Assembly (NCBI RefSeq): GCF_014805685.1 | Contig: NC_060896.1 | Coordinates: 7,332,889 to 7,396,888, forward strand | Direction: 5' to 3' | Length of the DNA stretch: 64,000 bases | Origin: Silurus meridionalis | Lineage: Eukaryota; Chordata; Actinopteri; Siluriformes; Siluridae | Shown here: positions 34,475-46,114 of the stretch, in pieces | How the letters are laid out: each line of letters begins with the position of its first letter | Numbering within the stretch: the stretch's first letter is position 1 | The notes under the pieces: generated by a model | Seen by the model: the letters and a program-made list of their open reading frames with translations, nothing else | Told to the model about the DNA's origin: nothing | The model's database searches: none | Translations under genes and position numbers: made by a program

Positions 34475-34772
34475 TACAGGTAGTCGTCGACTTACAACCT
34501 ATGCAATTTACGACCATAAGACTTTACGACCACAACCGCTAGCCGCGGCGTACGTTATTTTTTTACCAGCTACCGGCATCATTTCACAGTACTGTACGTA
34601 TAGTCTACTCTACTTATGACCAAATCATGTTACGAGTGTCGTACGACAGTGCGTACCAGCTTCCGGCATCATTTCACAGTACTGTACATATAGCTTACTC
34701 TACTTACAACCAAATCATGTTACGACCGATTTGTCAGTCCCAATTGTGGTCGTAAGTTGACGACTACCTGTA
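34475..34772. mobile_element. miniature TA-flanked transposon with internal 90-bp duplication
   Basis: The element spans 34477-34770 between TA dinucleotides. Its inverted ends begin CAGGTAGTCGTC and match over about 24 bases with two mismatches. Inside, a block beginning accagct-ccggcatcattt occurs at 34565 and again at 34655. There is no coding sequence. The ends resemble those of the element at 52981. Confidence 0.88.
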
Positions 34773-36477
34773 TTTCTTAATTCGTTTGTCTATTTAAACC
34801 CTGGTGTGTCAGTGTCACATTACAAAGTCTTGCTTCTAAACCTTGTTTTCTGTTTTTGATTTCCCAATTTTGTCCCTCACTGAGGGAGGATTATTGCTGC
34901 CTTCTTGTCTATTAAGCCATGCTATGGCCTATGATCATGATTGCTAATGAAGAACACGATGAGTTTGTGCATTTCTATCTCGCCTCATCAACCATCACTC
35001 ATCCCTCCTATTTTAGATGGGTTCACATTTACAAGAGTAGATTAGAGTCAACTAATGTCCTCTATGAACTACCTGGTACTGGAAATGAATTCCTTTTTTG
35101 CTCTTTTTTTCATGCATGCTGCTTTTTTACCTGGGTGGTTTTATTTGCAGTCAGTGTACGTCCAAAATAAAATGCTGTTGAAGTGCAGTTCGAATTATTC
35201 AATATGATCCTTGTGTTTAAGACTTATTTTTATCATTTTTTTTTTTTATATGGAGAGTAGTATCAATGTAGGAAATTTTACACAAAGTAAAATCAATATA
35301 CCTACTGTAAAATAATTTTCTGCAAGATGTGCAAAATCTGAATATTCCATTAATATGCTTTAGGTTATTTTAAAGGAATAATCACAGAAAATTGATTGAA
35401 TTGGAAATGCAAACCAGAACATCATTGCATGAAACAGGCCACTCAGTGACTTATGAACAGGTAAACGCAGAGAAACTGACACTTCTTATCATTCAGCAGT
35501 ATAAATCTTGATCAGCTCAAATATGATTTTTAAGCCATGCATTGATTTTCCCATTCTGCAGTACGTGGATCTTTGATCATTAGGTTCAAAGTCAAAATTT
35601 GAGACTTACTTTAGCTGCTCTTATGTTGAGGTGACAGATTCTACAATGTAAGATGAATGTGTCATGTGATTGCCACAAGACTGTGTGCTGTTAGACTTGC
35701 TTTTGTGATCTCTGACTTGACTGACTGACCTCCTTTGCATTGCCTACTGACTCTTTTTATTGTTGCCATTATAAGAATAAATTGTTATTACCATTGGGGA
35801 TGGTGGGTGGTGAGAGTGGCTTATTTCACAGTAATCAGCAGATCATCTGTGTCCATACTACTCTGTCCTCTACACCTCTTTCAAACCAACCTGCATGTCT
35901 TCTATCACCACATCCATAAACCTCCTTCTTGGCGTTCCTCTTTTTCTGTTTCCTGGGGGCTCCATCCTCAGCATTCGTTGAACGATATACCCCTTGTGAG
36001 AATATCACCATTTAGCACCATTAGTCTCGAAACTTCTTTAAACCACGTATAAAATAGATACATTTATTTTTTTACTCTACTATTAACTACTTATAACAAC
36101 CTAATAACTAATAATTATATAACTTTACTATTTAATTAATTCTTAAATGTGTAATTAAGGAATATTTTATAAATAAATTATTATATATCATTAAAAAGGA
36201 TTAAATTATTGAAAAAAAAAGCAAAGCAGATTTTAAAAAATAAACGATATAGATTTACTCTTTAGAGTTGGAACAGACCTAGTTTTTTATAAAAAAAACT
36301 AGTAAAGTCTAATTACACATTTCAAATTACAACACAAATTAAAATATGAAGGCAAAAATTTGAAATAATTATTTAATTAGAAATCATTGTAATAATAATA
36401 TTAAATAATAAAAGGTGGTAACTATTATAAGGGGAACAAATTTAAATCAGTAAAAAGAACAATTCTAAAACAAATTC
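34773..36477. other. unique DNA, very AT-rich from 36050, no gene seen
   Basis: Frames at 34919-35170 and 35735-36052 are open but match nothing and have no splice context. The part from 36050 to 36470 is nearly all A and T. Confidence 0.5.
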
Positions 36478-36501
36478 AGGGTTAGGGTTAGGGTTGGGGT
36501 T
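36478..36501 (+). repeat. short interstitial telomere-like repeat
   Basis: Three GGGTTA units and one GGGTTG variant stand in unique DNA. The tract is too short to be a telomere; such tracts can arise at repaired breaks. Confidence 0.7.
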
Positions 36502-37014
36502 CCTGCAAGAATTTTCTCCAATCAGCCCTGGCCCTTCAGTGGAAGTAGCCAGTTGAAATTGTTTCTAATAAGCATATTTGTTTCACTGTCCAAGAATATA
36601 AACAAATTGAATAAAGCATTTGAAAGATGGATCAATGAATGCTGTTATCAAGGCTTGCATGAGCAGCTCACCATTTCCAATATGCTTGCAACATTCAACA
36701 CACAACTATCACTCACTTATGATCTGTTTCTCGCTCCCACACCATTTTATTTCTCACGTGCAAGTGCACATCTCTATTTTATACTGCTAATATTACTCTC
36801 CTCTCCATCGATTTCTGCCAAATTTGCAATGAGAAAGAACTTTTGGCTTCATGGTGACTACTATATGTTTTACTTGAATTTGCTTCCTCATGCCTCATAG
36901 GAAAATGCCTATGTAGAATTATTGTATAAATGAATAATAATACAAAGAATCCATATTAGCGCATTGACACCAAAATTATATATAGAGCTGCCTCATTAAT
37001 ATTAAGTAATATAA
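36502..37014. other. unique DNA, no gene seen
   Basis: A 115-codon plus-strand frame (36553-36900) has no recognisable domains. Confidence 0.45.
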
Positions 37015-37215
37015 GTGATGTTTAAAAAAAATTTCTTTCGGCTTCTCCCGTTAGGGGTTGCCTCCGCATGTTTAATTTGGCACATGTTTTTATGCTGGAT
37101 GCCCTTCCTAACGCAACCCTCCCCAATTTATCCGGGCTTGGGATCGGCACTGAAAGTGGCTGGGGTTGGTTCCCTGATCAGGGATCGAACCCGGGCTGCA
37201 GCGGTGATGTTTAAA
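37015..37215 (-). mobile_element. tRNA-Glu SINE, 5'-truncated, with 12-bp target duplication
   Basis: On the minus strand the copy starts inside the anticodon arm of the tRNA head (cgctgcagcccgggttcgat), so the A box is lost and the B box is kept. The body follows to the ggagaagccgaaag end. The 12 bases gtgatgtttaaa at 37015-37026 recur at 37204-37215 and bracket the copy. It is the same family as 2441 and 53161. Confidence 0.9.
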
Positions 37216-37887
37216 GTGAAGTGAGTGAAGAGAAGTGCATTCTAGAAATCTGATTGAGCCTAATTGCTTTATTAAGCTTATTTCAACTGACACTAAATAA
37301 ATAAACACATTCTAAAAAAAAATATTTCTTGACACATGATACCTTGTTATGCATGGTCAAGTAATGCAATAATTAGGATCCATAAAATGGAGCATCTGGA
37401 CACAAGGGATAAATGACACCTAAATAAATAAATAAATTACCTATATAAACTCCCACATAATGAGGGAGACAGTTTAGATAGTCATACAAGGCAAACATGT
37501 AGATTTAAGAACTGGCAATAAAGTTGACTCCATCTATTGCAAACATAAACCATGGATAAACAGGTATATGTAAACCAGCAAAAGCAACATCAACAAAACC
37601 GTAAGCAACACGGTTTCACTATGATTGCTATGTATTCTCTAACAAGCTGACAAATTTCTATTATTCTCTAACAAGCTGACTTTTTTTTTTTTTTTTAATT
37701 CACAAACAAGCAGACAATATGACGAGCATTGTTATTCACTGATGAGATTAATCAACTGTGTCTCTAGTACAAGCTTGACAAGATTGGCAAGCTAACAAGT
37801 AAACAAATTTAACTAAAGAATGTAGGCAGGGAGAAGAGAATCAAATCGTTGTAAATATTAGAAAAAATATCTATTATGTGCAAAAAA
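37216..37887. other. unique DNA, no gene seen
   Basis: The words tattctctaacaagctgac occur twice within 40 bases near 37630-37680, followed by a T-run. No other feature. Confidence 0.45.
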
Positions 37888-38055
37888 ACAAGGCATTTGG
37901 CAGACACCCTTATCCAAAATGACTTCTAGTATCTTATAGAGACTTAATTATTCTGAAAAGAGGCCCAGCAGTGACAGTTTGGAGGTCCTGGAATTTGAAC
38001 TGATGACCTTCCTGTCCAAGTTCATCACCATAACCACAGAGCAACCACAGGTCAG
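37888..38055 (-). mobile_element. V-SINE-like element, diverged
   Basis: On the minus strand the head has a worn A box (ggttgctctgtggttatgg) and B box (gttcaaattcc), then the body, and the end ttttggataagggtgtctgcc, which is the hallmark tail of the fish V-SINE group. Target duplications are not clear. Confidence 0.75.
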
Positions 38056-38714
38056 TATGTGTATGTACATTTCTAATGTTCATGTCTAGTGGCTTTGGGA
38101 AGCCACACAGTATGTCAAGGGGTGCCAGAGTAAAAGGGGCAATACAAACAAACAAACAATAAAACAAAATAGTCCAATTAAAATGTAGGTATCATCTAGC
38201 ACAAAAGTTAGCTAGAAGAAGAAAAAGACATTATAAGTAAAGGTTTGTGCACAAAGCACTGTCATGCCATAACAGGTCTGTGTCTCATACTTGAAATGAG
38301 ACAAAAATTTCATGTTACCATACGAACTTTGTGGCTTGGGGAAGAACAAAATATGATGTCCCAATAATCTTATCCATATAACGTATGTGTGAATTTTGAG
38401 ACCATCTTCCAATTTTTCTTTTCCAAAAAGTTCCCTGAACATACATTTGACATTAGTTATAAAAAATAAAACACTTTGCAGAGAACACTCTGCACAGGTT
38501 CTCATTAGTTTATTAAAAATCTCCCTGCAATGTTCTGGTGAGGTTCAGTTTTGGTTGTGTACGAAAGAACCAAATGAGAACAGAGAAGAAAAAACCCTAA
38601 TGACAACCATATGCTACTGTTAGGAAAACGTTCTGGGTTTGTTGAAGAGGTGCCAATGAGTGTGTTCTGTATCTCCTGCCATTGTCTGTTAGATTACTGT
38701 ATGCTTTTACACAC
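38056..38714. other. unique DNA, no gene seen
   Basis: Only short frames of no known family are open here. Confidence 0.45.
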
Positions 38715-39402
38715 TACCATAATTTCCGGACTATTAAGCACACCCAAATATAAGCCGCACCCACTGATTTTTACAAAGATTTTTATTTTGAACATAAATA
38801 CGCCGCACCTGTCTATAAGCCTGTCCTACACTGAAACTAATGAACTTTACACAGCCTTAAATAAAAGACAGTGTCTGTTACACGGCTTGTATCTAAACAG
38901 TAGCCTACAAAGAAAGTCATTGTTCACTGTCTTCCTCCTTCCTTTCACAACAATTTCTCTCGGGAGTTTATCTTTTGGCATCGTTGTGCGTTTAAAAATC
39001 ACCATTGGTGAAGCTTTTCTCCCGAAGCCGTGCAGCTCAGAACACAGGTAAAGTGTGTTTTTTCATGCCCGGTTGTTTTCAGCATGCTGAATGATTTGCA
39101 TTTCCTGTTGACAGTCCGAGTGAGCGGCAGGTCAAACTTCAGAGGAACCGCATCCATATTTATGATGTGGTGCGGCCCGATTCAGTGGGAGCACGATTTA
39201 ATATAAAGAGTTTCATTGGTTCACCTGAACCCCTTCGGCAATTTCATTGGTCTAATGTTAAGGGGTTCAGGTTTTTGTCTTGAAGCTTGTGAAACCGAGA
39301 AAAACCCAGGAAAAATTAATAAATTAGCCGCTTCGTTGTTTAAGCCAAGGGGTTCAAAGAGTGGGGGAAAAAGTAGTGGCTTATAGTCCGGAAAATACGG
39401 TA
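38715..39402. mobile_element. TA-flanked DNA transposon, 684 bp, non-coding
   Basis: The element lies at 38717-39400 between TA dinucleotides. Its ends ccataatttccggactatta and the right end ttatagtccggaaaatacgg are inverted repeats with few mismatches. The words ataagccgcaccc near the left and aaattagccgcttcgttg near the right are typical of a widespread fish element. It carries no intact transposase; a 146-codon frame at its left is partly flanking DNA. Confidence 0.82.
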
Positions 39403-41439
39403 CTCTCTTGTTTCCTCATTTGTAACATGGAATTGTGTTTTTCCCAAAAAAAATTGTGATCTCACTGAAAAGATGTCTGACATTTTTGCAATATATGTTA
39501 ATGAATTAAAACAAAAAACAAAAAAACCAAAAAAGTATTATTATTATTCTCTGAAATAACTGAAGTTTTGAGTTCGATTTGGGAATTGCTTGAGAAAAAT
39601 CTAGTGTATATAATATATAGTTATACATACATATTTACTTTTATGAAAAGAATCCAAAGTCTTGAAATGACCAAAAAAATTCAATATGTGCATGGGTGTG
39701 TAGGATGAGGCTGAAAGTAAAACTCGTTCTTACAGCTGATTAGTATTCTGTTGATTGGCTTTGATTCCTCCGGTCCAGGTGCTTTGTGTTTACTTTGCCC
39801 TTCACCTAAGCTCACTATGTGTCTAAGAAAATGACTGTAATTGGGCAAGTGTGACAGTGAAGCTGTGTACATACAGCACACACCATGCATCTTGCATATC
39901 ATTACTGCGCTGAAGGTCAAACCTATTAAGCCAAAGTCTTTAACACATATAGTTTGACAGGGGAGCAGTTTTGTGCCAATAGAATAGAATAGTGCCTTTA
40001 TAGCAATTAATGGCATTTTCTTCATTCAAACACTTGACATCTGTTTATAATCATTACAAAGCATTGCTTCAGGCCTTGTTCTCTAAAGAATATAGCTACA
40101 TTTTAAAGTTAAGGATTAATCTAAAACATGCCTTGTGCAATTATTTTAATCCAACTTCATTGGCATGTGTCTGTGGATGAGTAGTGCTGATCTAACAGCG
40201 AGATATTTCGACTCTCGATGTCCCTCATTCGTCACAGACCTTTCGGTCTGCTCGGGCGTTCTTCAAAATCAAGGAAGGAATAGAAAACAATCATTTTCCG
40301 AGCCACATCTTGTTTTATAATCTAAGCATTTTAGATCACAGTCATTCACAAGATGAATGTGCCTAATACAAATGGAATTGTGTAAAACTATTCTGTTTTT
40401 TCAATGTCATTTTGACAGATAATTTGTTAATCTAACTCCGGATTGAGAACAATGTTGTTTTTTCATAGTCCGGAAAGGTTCTCTGAGCCACCATGAAATT
40501 TTCTATTGCTGTACAGTATGTAAGAAATAACACATGCTGTTATAGAAAAGTAATACATATTGGCATGCGGGATGTATTCCAAAAATAAAGCAGATTAATT
40601 TCCAATAACAGTAAGGTGCAATGCGAGTCATTCTTTTTATTCCACTGCAGTTTGCCAATGTTGAATTTGTTACCAATTGACATTCTGCCCTTTCTATGAT
40701 TTTATATTTACATTTAATTAATGAAACTTTCATAACTTAAATTATTTCCTGTTGTCACTTTAATGTTATAACAGTTGTAAACTTTTGCACACCAGCTTCA
40801 CTTTTACATCTTGTGAACTTGATAAGACAAAACGGCAGCATTTACAAAATCAAACAACTTAAAGTTTTGTTCTCTTGAAGTTAATAGGGTAAAACCAAAA
40901 TTAATGACAGAAGCATCCTCTACCAAAAAGTCTAGTCCTTTTTGTCATTTGACCTTGTCACTTTTTTGCGTAATTCCCAAATCTATTTAATTCATCTGCT
41001 GGTTTCATTGATACAGTAGCTCCTATAAATCTTGTGCACAAATCTCGGAGAAAGTAACCTCCTGAAACATCATGTCTCCACCTTCAAGTTGCAAACACAT
41101 AAAAATGAGTTTTAAAAAGTTCTTTCTTGTGAAGAATTCCCCATCAGTGCTACACCGTCTCATTTTTTTGCAATAAGATGTATTCAGTGAAGACAAGTGA
41201 AGACAACAAAACTAACAATTTGTATTGCCTTACATTCTATAATACTTTGACCAATAGTTGCTATCTCTCCATCAGTGTTAAATACTTAAACAAACAAATA
41301 CATACCTGTATAGAACTATGCAATTTTTTTAATTTGTGGAAACCTAACCATAAGATTTGTATGTGCCTTTTGAACATTTCATTCCACAATTATTCCCCAT
41401 TTGCTGTAATAATAATTTCTACTCATTTTCCACAAAATT
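39403..41439. other. unique DNA, no gene seen
   Basis: Mostly AT-rich. At 40195-40265 a GC-richer block with agacctttcggtctg, a small palindrome, stands out. Frames are short. No transposon recognised. Confidence 0.45.
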
Positions 41440-41845
41440 TTGAAGTGTGCTTGTGGAGATTTGTGCTCATTCAGCCTCAAGGGCATTGGTAAAGTCAAGT
41501 ACTGGTGTAGAATGATTACTGGGGTGCAGGCAGCATTCACATTCATCCAAAGATGTTCAAAAGTGTTTAGGTCACATCTCTATAGAACTCAACCCATATA
41601 AACCATATATTCATAGAGCTTGCTTGATACACAGGGGCTTTGTCATATTAGAACGGGTTTGGGTCTCCTAGTTCAAGTATTAGGAAATGTTAATTCTACC
41701 AAATCTAAAGACATCATACTACATCTAAAGACATCCTATACAATTTTGTGCCTTCCACTTTGTGGAACAGTTTGGGGAAGAGCTACATACGGCTGGAAAA
41801 GTCAGGTGTTTCAAAACCTTTGTCCATATCGTATATGAAAATGTT
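41440..41845 (-). mobile_element. Tc1-type relic, copy E
   Basis: On the minus strand the order matches copies A to D: gagacccaaacccgttctaa, a worn catalytic block at about 41600-41545 (H-L-W near aacatctttggatg), and catcagtacttgac-like words (gtacttgactttacc). The right end keeps tcaggtgtttcaaaacct, the worn terminal repeat. The upstream half of the gene is missing. Confidence 0.68.
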
Positions 41846-42673
41846 AGCGTTAGCGTTAGGTTTCCACTGAGGTCGTGTTTTTTTTTTCCACAGTCCATCT
41901 GCTGAATTCAGAGTTCAGATAACTGACAAAAATGTTAATTAGAGTTTATTTATTTGTGCATAAGAAAAATGGTACTGTGCATATTTCTGTGTTAAACGAG
42001 AAAAAAATTTACTGTATTGCAGTAGACAGATTTACACCCTGAACACTCCTGGTGCTTGTATGCGCACGGCACAGATACTGACTCAATCAGCTAAGAATAC
42101 TGCTGCAATCAAACCCTGCAGATCGAGCCAAGATTCCTGCTAAAGATGATATCTGGGAGCAGTTATGGGAGAGTCCTTGGGAATTCACAGCGCAGACACG
42201 TAATGCTTTATGGCTTCTCTTAAAAAGATCCTCTATCAGGAGGTATTGGAGCTGCCAGACTTCACAGATCCCAATTGAACGAATAACTTAGAGGGCTTGA
42301 TGGTGGGTTTGGCTTTTATTTCGAGCATCAAAAGCTGAACGCTTATCACCTGAGAACTTTCTCATCTAACCGCTATCTAATACATTCTGTTTTATTACCA
42401 TCTGCTGACAAAGGACGAATAGCTTCTTTTTTAAAATGGTGAAGAACGTGGCCTAAAACATCGCATATAATTTATGGTAAGGTATTTCATTATAAAAGGG
42501 AAGGGTACAGTATATTGATAATCTCTACACATTAGAAATTTATACTACTGAAGTGCAACCTATAGAGTGATACTAGATGTTGAAGAGAGGAGCTACATTA
42601 AGGCAAAACCTTTCAGTGATCTTGCAATGAACAGGGGCATAGCTTTGCTGCTGCCTGCCTATTCGAGTGAGCA

Positions 42674-42674
<1 letters not shown>
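41846..42674. other. unique DNA with a candidate conserved block at 42080-42360
   Basis: The block is repeat-free and less AT-rich than its surroundings. No splice-flanked frame is seen. Confidence 0.3.

Positions 42675-42718
<44 letters not shown>
42675..42718 (+). repeat. GT dinucleotide microsatellite
   Basis: About 22 GT units. Confidence 0.97.
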
Positions 42719-42720
<2 letters not shown>

Positions 42721-43526
42721 CTGATTGAGGTGATGTGGCAAGGGAGACATTAATGTCATTAATCAGATGGTGTCATTTGTCACCTTGCCGACGGGAGCCC
42801 TTTCCGAGCTAAACTCCTGCGCCGAGTGCAGAACAAGCATGGTGAATTGTTTGATACCAGCCTAGAAATATCATAACTCACCCTAATAGACAGGCAAGAA
42901 ACAAAATGTAAAACCAATAGATGGAGGGAATGAGTGTGAGATGTAAAGAAAGAATGTGACAGAGATGGAACGTGGCATATGTGTGGAGAACGTATTCAGT
43001 TCAGGACATTACAATATATGAGAAAAAAAGTAAATGTAACAGAATAGATATTAACACTGAGAAGTCCTAGTTATTTCCAACGGTAGTGACATGCCTGCTG
43101 TAATCATATGTTACCATCTATTATTTAAATAGCTCTAATACAAGTCCATTTTCCGTGTGTTGCCTGATGCCTTTTTTTACAGCTGTTTATTAAATCATCT
43201 CTTGATCAATATTGCAGAAATGTTTTACATAAATAAATAAATGGTTTAGTAGGGAAAAAACCTGGAAAATAATCAATTTAATGCCGATAGCATTTCCCGG
43301 TAACAGAACTTTATTTCCTCTTATAACACATGCTTGGAATTTTTAATTGAACATTATCAGAATTTTACTTACAGTACATTGCATGTTGTGTAATGTTCAT
43401 GAAACATGTTTGTCTCTTTTAATGACTATCATGTCCTTGTTAAAATAACATGCTGCCTATTATGGAGAAGTCATGACAAGACTTTCCCAAAACATATATC
43501 ATTTATAACTAACAAATAATTACATA
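42719..43526. other. unique DNA with GC-richer block at 42725-42860
   Basis: The block contains attaatgtcattaatcag, two homeodomain-like words, and a GC-rich end (cgacgggagccc). It could be an enhancer; conservation is unknown. Confidence 0.3.
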
Positions 43527-43921
43527 TATAGTGGTCTCTTAAAGTTTGTGAATTCTTGAGGATTTTCTATATTTCTCAGTAAAAAGGACAAAAACAACAT
43601 CAGATTTTAAATCAGTAATTAAAATAAACAAAGTGACCAATCAAATTTTGTAGGGTTTCCTTACTGTACTTTGCATCGGGTACATGATACAAACAATTGT
43701 TATGAAAAATAGACTTTGATAGATGCCTGTTATTGTCTTTAAATAAATCAGGATCACTGATACCTGATTGTCATCCATTTAATTGAAACTAGATGGACTC
43801 TAATTTGATATTAAAATTAACTTAAGGTTTACATTTTTTGTCCCTAGGTGAGAAAATCTGATGTTGCTTTGGGTCATATATATGCAAAAATATAAAACAT
43901 TCTGAAAAAAGCTTTACTGTA
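43527..43921. mobile_element. Tc1-type miniature element with long worn TIRs
   Basis: The left arm (tagtggtctcttaaagtttg ... aacatcagatttt) and right arm (aaaatctgatgttgctttg ... tttactg) are inverted over about 90 bases with many mismatches. TA stands on both sides. The arms match the termini of a fish Tc1 family; no transposase sequence is left between them. Confidence 0.7.
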
Positions 43922-45541
43922 AATAAAAGCATTACATTCTTTCATAAGTGTTAAATATATAGTTTACATATATAATAATTTATATATGTATCATAATTTT
44001 ACATATATTATCATTTTAATGATTACATATTGCCCTTTTTAAATGCTTTTTTAATGTAATTATTAGAGATTTAGATTCTGTGGCATGTCCCTGATACACA
44101 TAATTGCTGAACAAATATAATTTAGTCTAGAAACAACAAAGTATTCAAACAAGCATCAACACAAGTGCACAAATTGTTGTGTTGTAGTAAAATGAAAATA
44201 CCATTCATATAATACTTTTGTTTTCACACCGCTAGTGACTGCACAGTTTGTACTATTGACAACAAAGTGAACCAGATAAGCTAAATTATACGTAATAAGA
44301 CACAGGTGAGAGTGGTTAGTGAGCTATGAAAGGTGCAGGGATGATAGGTAGTGTAATTCTGCACCCTTCTGGGGCTACCATTTTACAAGGAAATAGACAC
44401 GCTCATGTTTTTGTCATATAACATTTCACAGCAGAGACAGAACCACTCCAGTGTGTTTCATCCTTCGGATCCACAAATAACAGCATCTTTAGTTTTCTAA
44501 TAGCTTCAGGGATGCAAACAGAGGGAAGCCACTTTGTCTCTCATTGTATAAGGACTTCCAGGAGGTCAGCAATTTCCCAGTCTTGATCCAGGAGTCCCTT
44601 TGCAGTGCACATTTTAGGAGTTTTATTGCTCCCACCACATCTGACTCAACACATCAGTTAATTAACAAACACAGGTGTATTGTCCAGGGTGTAGAAAGAG
44701 AAAACTGAATGTAATTGGTTGTTATTAGTGATGTACAGGGAGAGGTTTCCAAGAAAAAGTTTGTCAAACACTGGAATGGATCTGGAACTGTTGGATATGT
44801 TTTTGATAATGCATAGATATTTCTAATAATAGAAAAAAAAGTGATATTTTATCATCATACAAATACAAAAACATTCACATTCCCACTCCCACAAACACAC
44901 TAATAGGATCTTCACAATATATGTCGGGGTTTGTGTTGTTTTTTTAAAACAACAATAGCACACAATGCATGATTAGCAACACTCCTTTTCAAATAATTAA
45001 ATATATAAATTCAAATATAGCTCATGGCATTATCATTTATTCGTTTAGCAGACAATTTTATTCAAAGGCATGTAAAATGTTAACTGTCAGCTTTCTGGCT
45101 TTCAGCCCAGACAATGCTAACCTCTAACAAGAACAGTATCATATAAATGTCAAGATTTTCTTCCCTGCATCATGGTTTCTATGGCAACCAATGCCATGTG
45201 TTAAATTTTTGGTTTCTCTTAAGGTTCCTTCTAGTTCTACCCCTACTTTCATTGGCTTATTTCCTGATTGTGATCATGTGTTCTGTGATGTTTTTGTTTA
45301 TTTAATTTGTATAGTTTACCACATTTTGTATACTTTAAGTGGATAAAATAGCAATAATGAGGGTATATGTAATTTGGTGAGCTTTAGGAAAATGTCATTG
45401 GGAGAATAAGGGTTCCACTGCTCTCAATAAGGGTTCCACAGTTGAAATAATTATAAATACTTCAATTTAAATCATCGAATTTGATGTTGTTTTTGTCTTT
45501 CAAAGAAAAAGTTTTTGTTTTATATTAACAATTGCCATATA
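43922..45541. other. unique DNA, no gene seen; V-SINE-tail-like word at 45040
   Basis: At 45038-45075 gtttagcagacaattttattc and aaaggcatgtaa resemble a worn V-SINE tail. The remainder is AT-rich and unrecognised. Confidence 0.4.
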
Positions 45542-45569
45542 TTGTGTGTGTGTGTGTGTGTGTGTGTGT

Positions 45570-45651
<82 letters not shown>
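45542..45651 (+). repeat. GT then TA microsatellite
   Basis: GT units (45542-45570) pass into about 40 TA units to 45651, where a Tc1-type element begins. Confidence 0.98.
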
Positions 45652-45654
<3 letters not shown>

Positions 45655-46040
45655 TACAGACCAAAAGTTTGGACACACCTTCTCATTCAAAGAGTTTTCT
45701 TTATTTTCATGACTATGAAAATTGTAGATCACACTGAAGGCATCAAGGGCTATTTGACCAAGAAGGAGAGTGATGGGGTGCTGCGCCAGATGACCTGGCC
45801 TCCACAGTCACCGGACCTGAACCCAGTCAAGATGGTTTAGGGGTGAGCTGGACCGCAGAGTGAAGGCAAAAGGGCCAACAAGTGCCAAGCATCTCGGGAA
45901 CTCCTTCAAGACTGTTGGAAGACCATTTCAGGTGACTACCTCTTGAAGCTCATCAAGAGAATGCCAAGAGTGTGCAAAGCAGTAATCAAAGCAAAAGGTG
46001 GCTACTTTGAAGAACCTAGAATATGACAACTGAAAAATGT

Positions 46041-46044
<4 letters not shown>
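45652..46044 (+). mobile_element. Tc1-type deletion derivative, second copy, right end lost
   Basis: The left terminal repeat (from 45652) is the same as that at 8241. After ggcatcaa it joins directly to gggctatttgaccaagaag, exactly the junction found in the 8241 element. The C-terminal transposase part follows and includes M-T-W-P-P-Q-S-P-D-L-N-P near 45795. A frame break follows N-P-V-K, where the catalytic E is changed to K. At 46026-46040 fifteen bases are inverted relative to the first copy, and the right terminal repeat is replaced by TA repeats. Confidence 0.88.

Positions 46045-46111
<67 letters not shown>
46045..46111 (+). repeat. TA dinucleotide microsatellite
   Basis: Pure TA units lie between two Tc1-type elements. 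Confidence 0.98.

Positions 46112-46114
<3 letters not shown>

Noticed and set aside
38611..39051. 146-codon plus-strand frame
   Set aside because: It crosses the left end of the TA-flanked transposon at 38717 and has no domain; overlap of flank and transposon shows it is accidental.
45515..45840. Protein frame joining GT/TA repeats to a transposase-like end
   Set aside because: The N-terminal part is microsatellite and the C-terminal part is a dead Tc1 fragment; the join is accidental.
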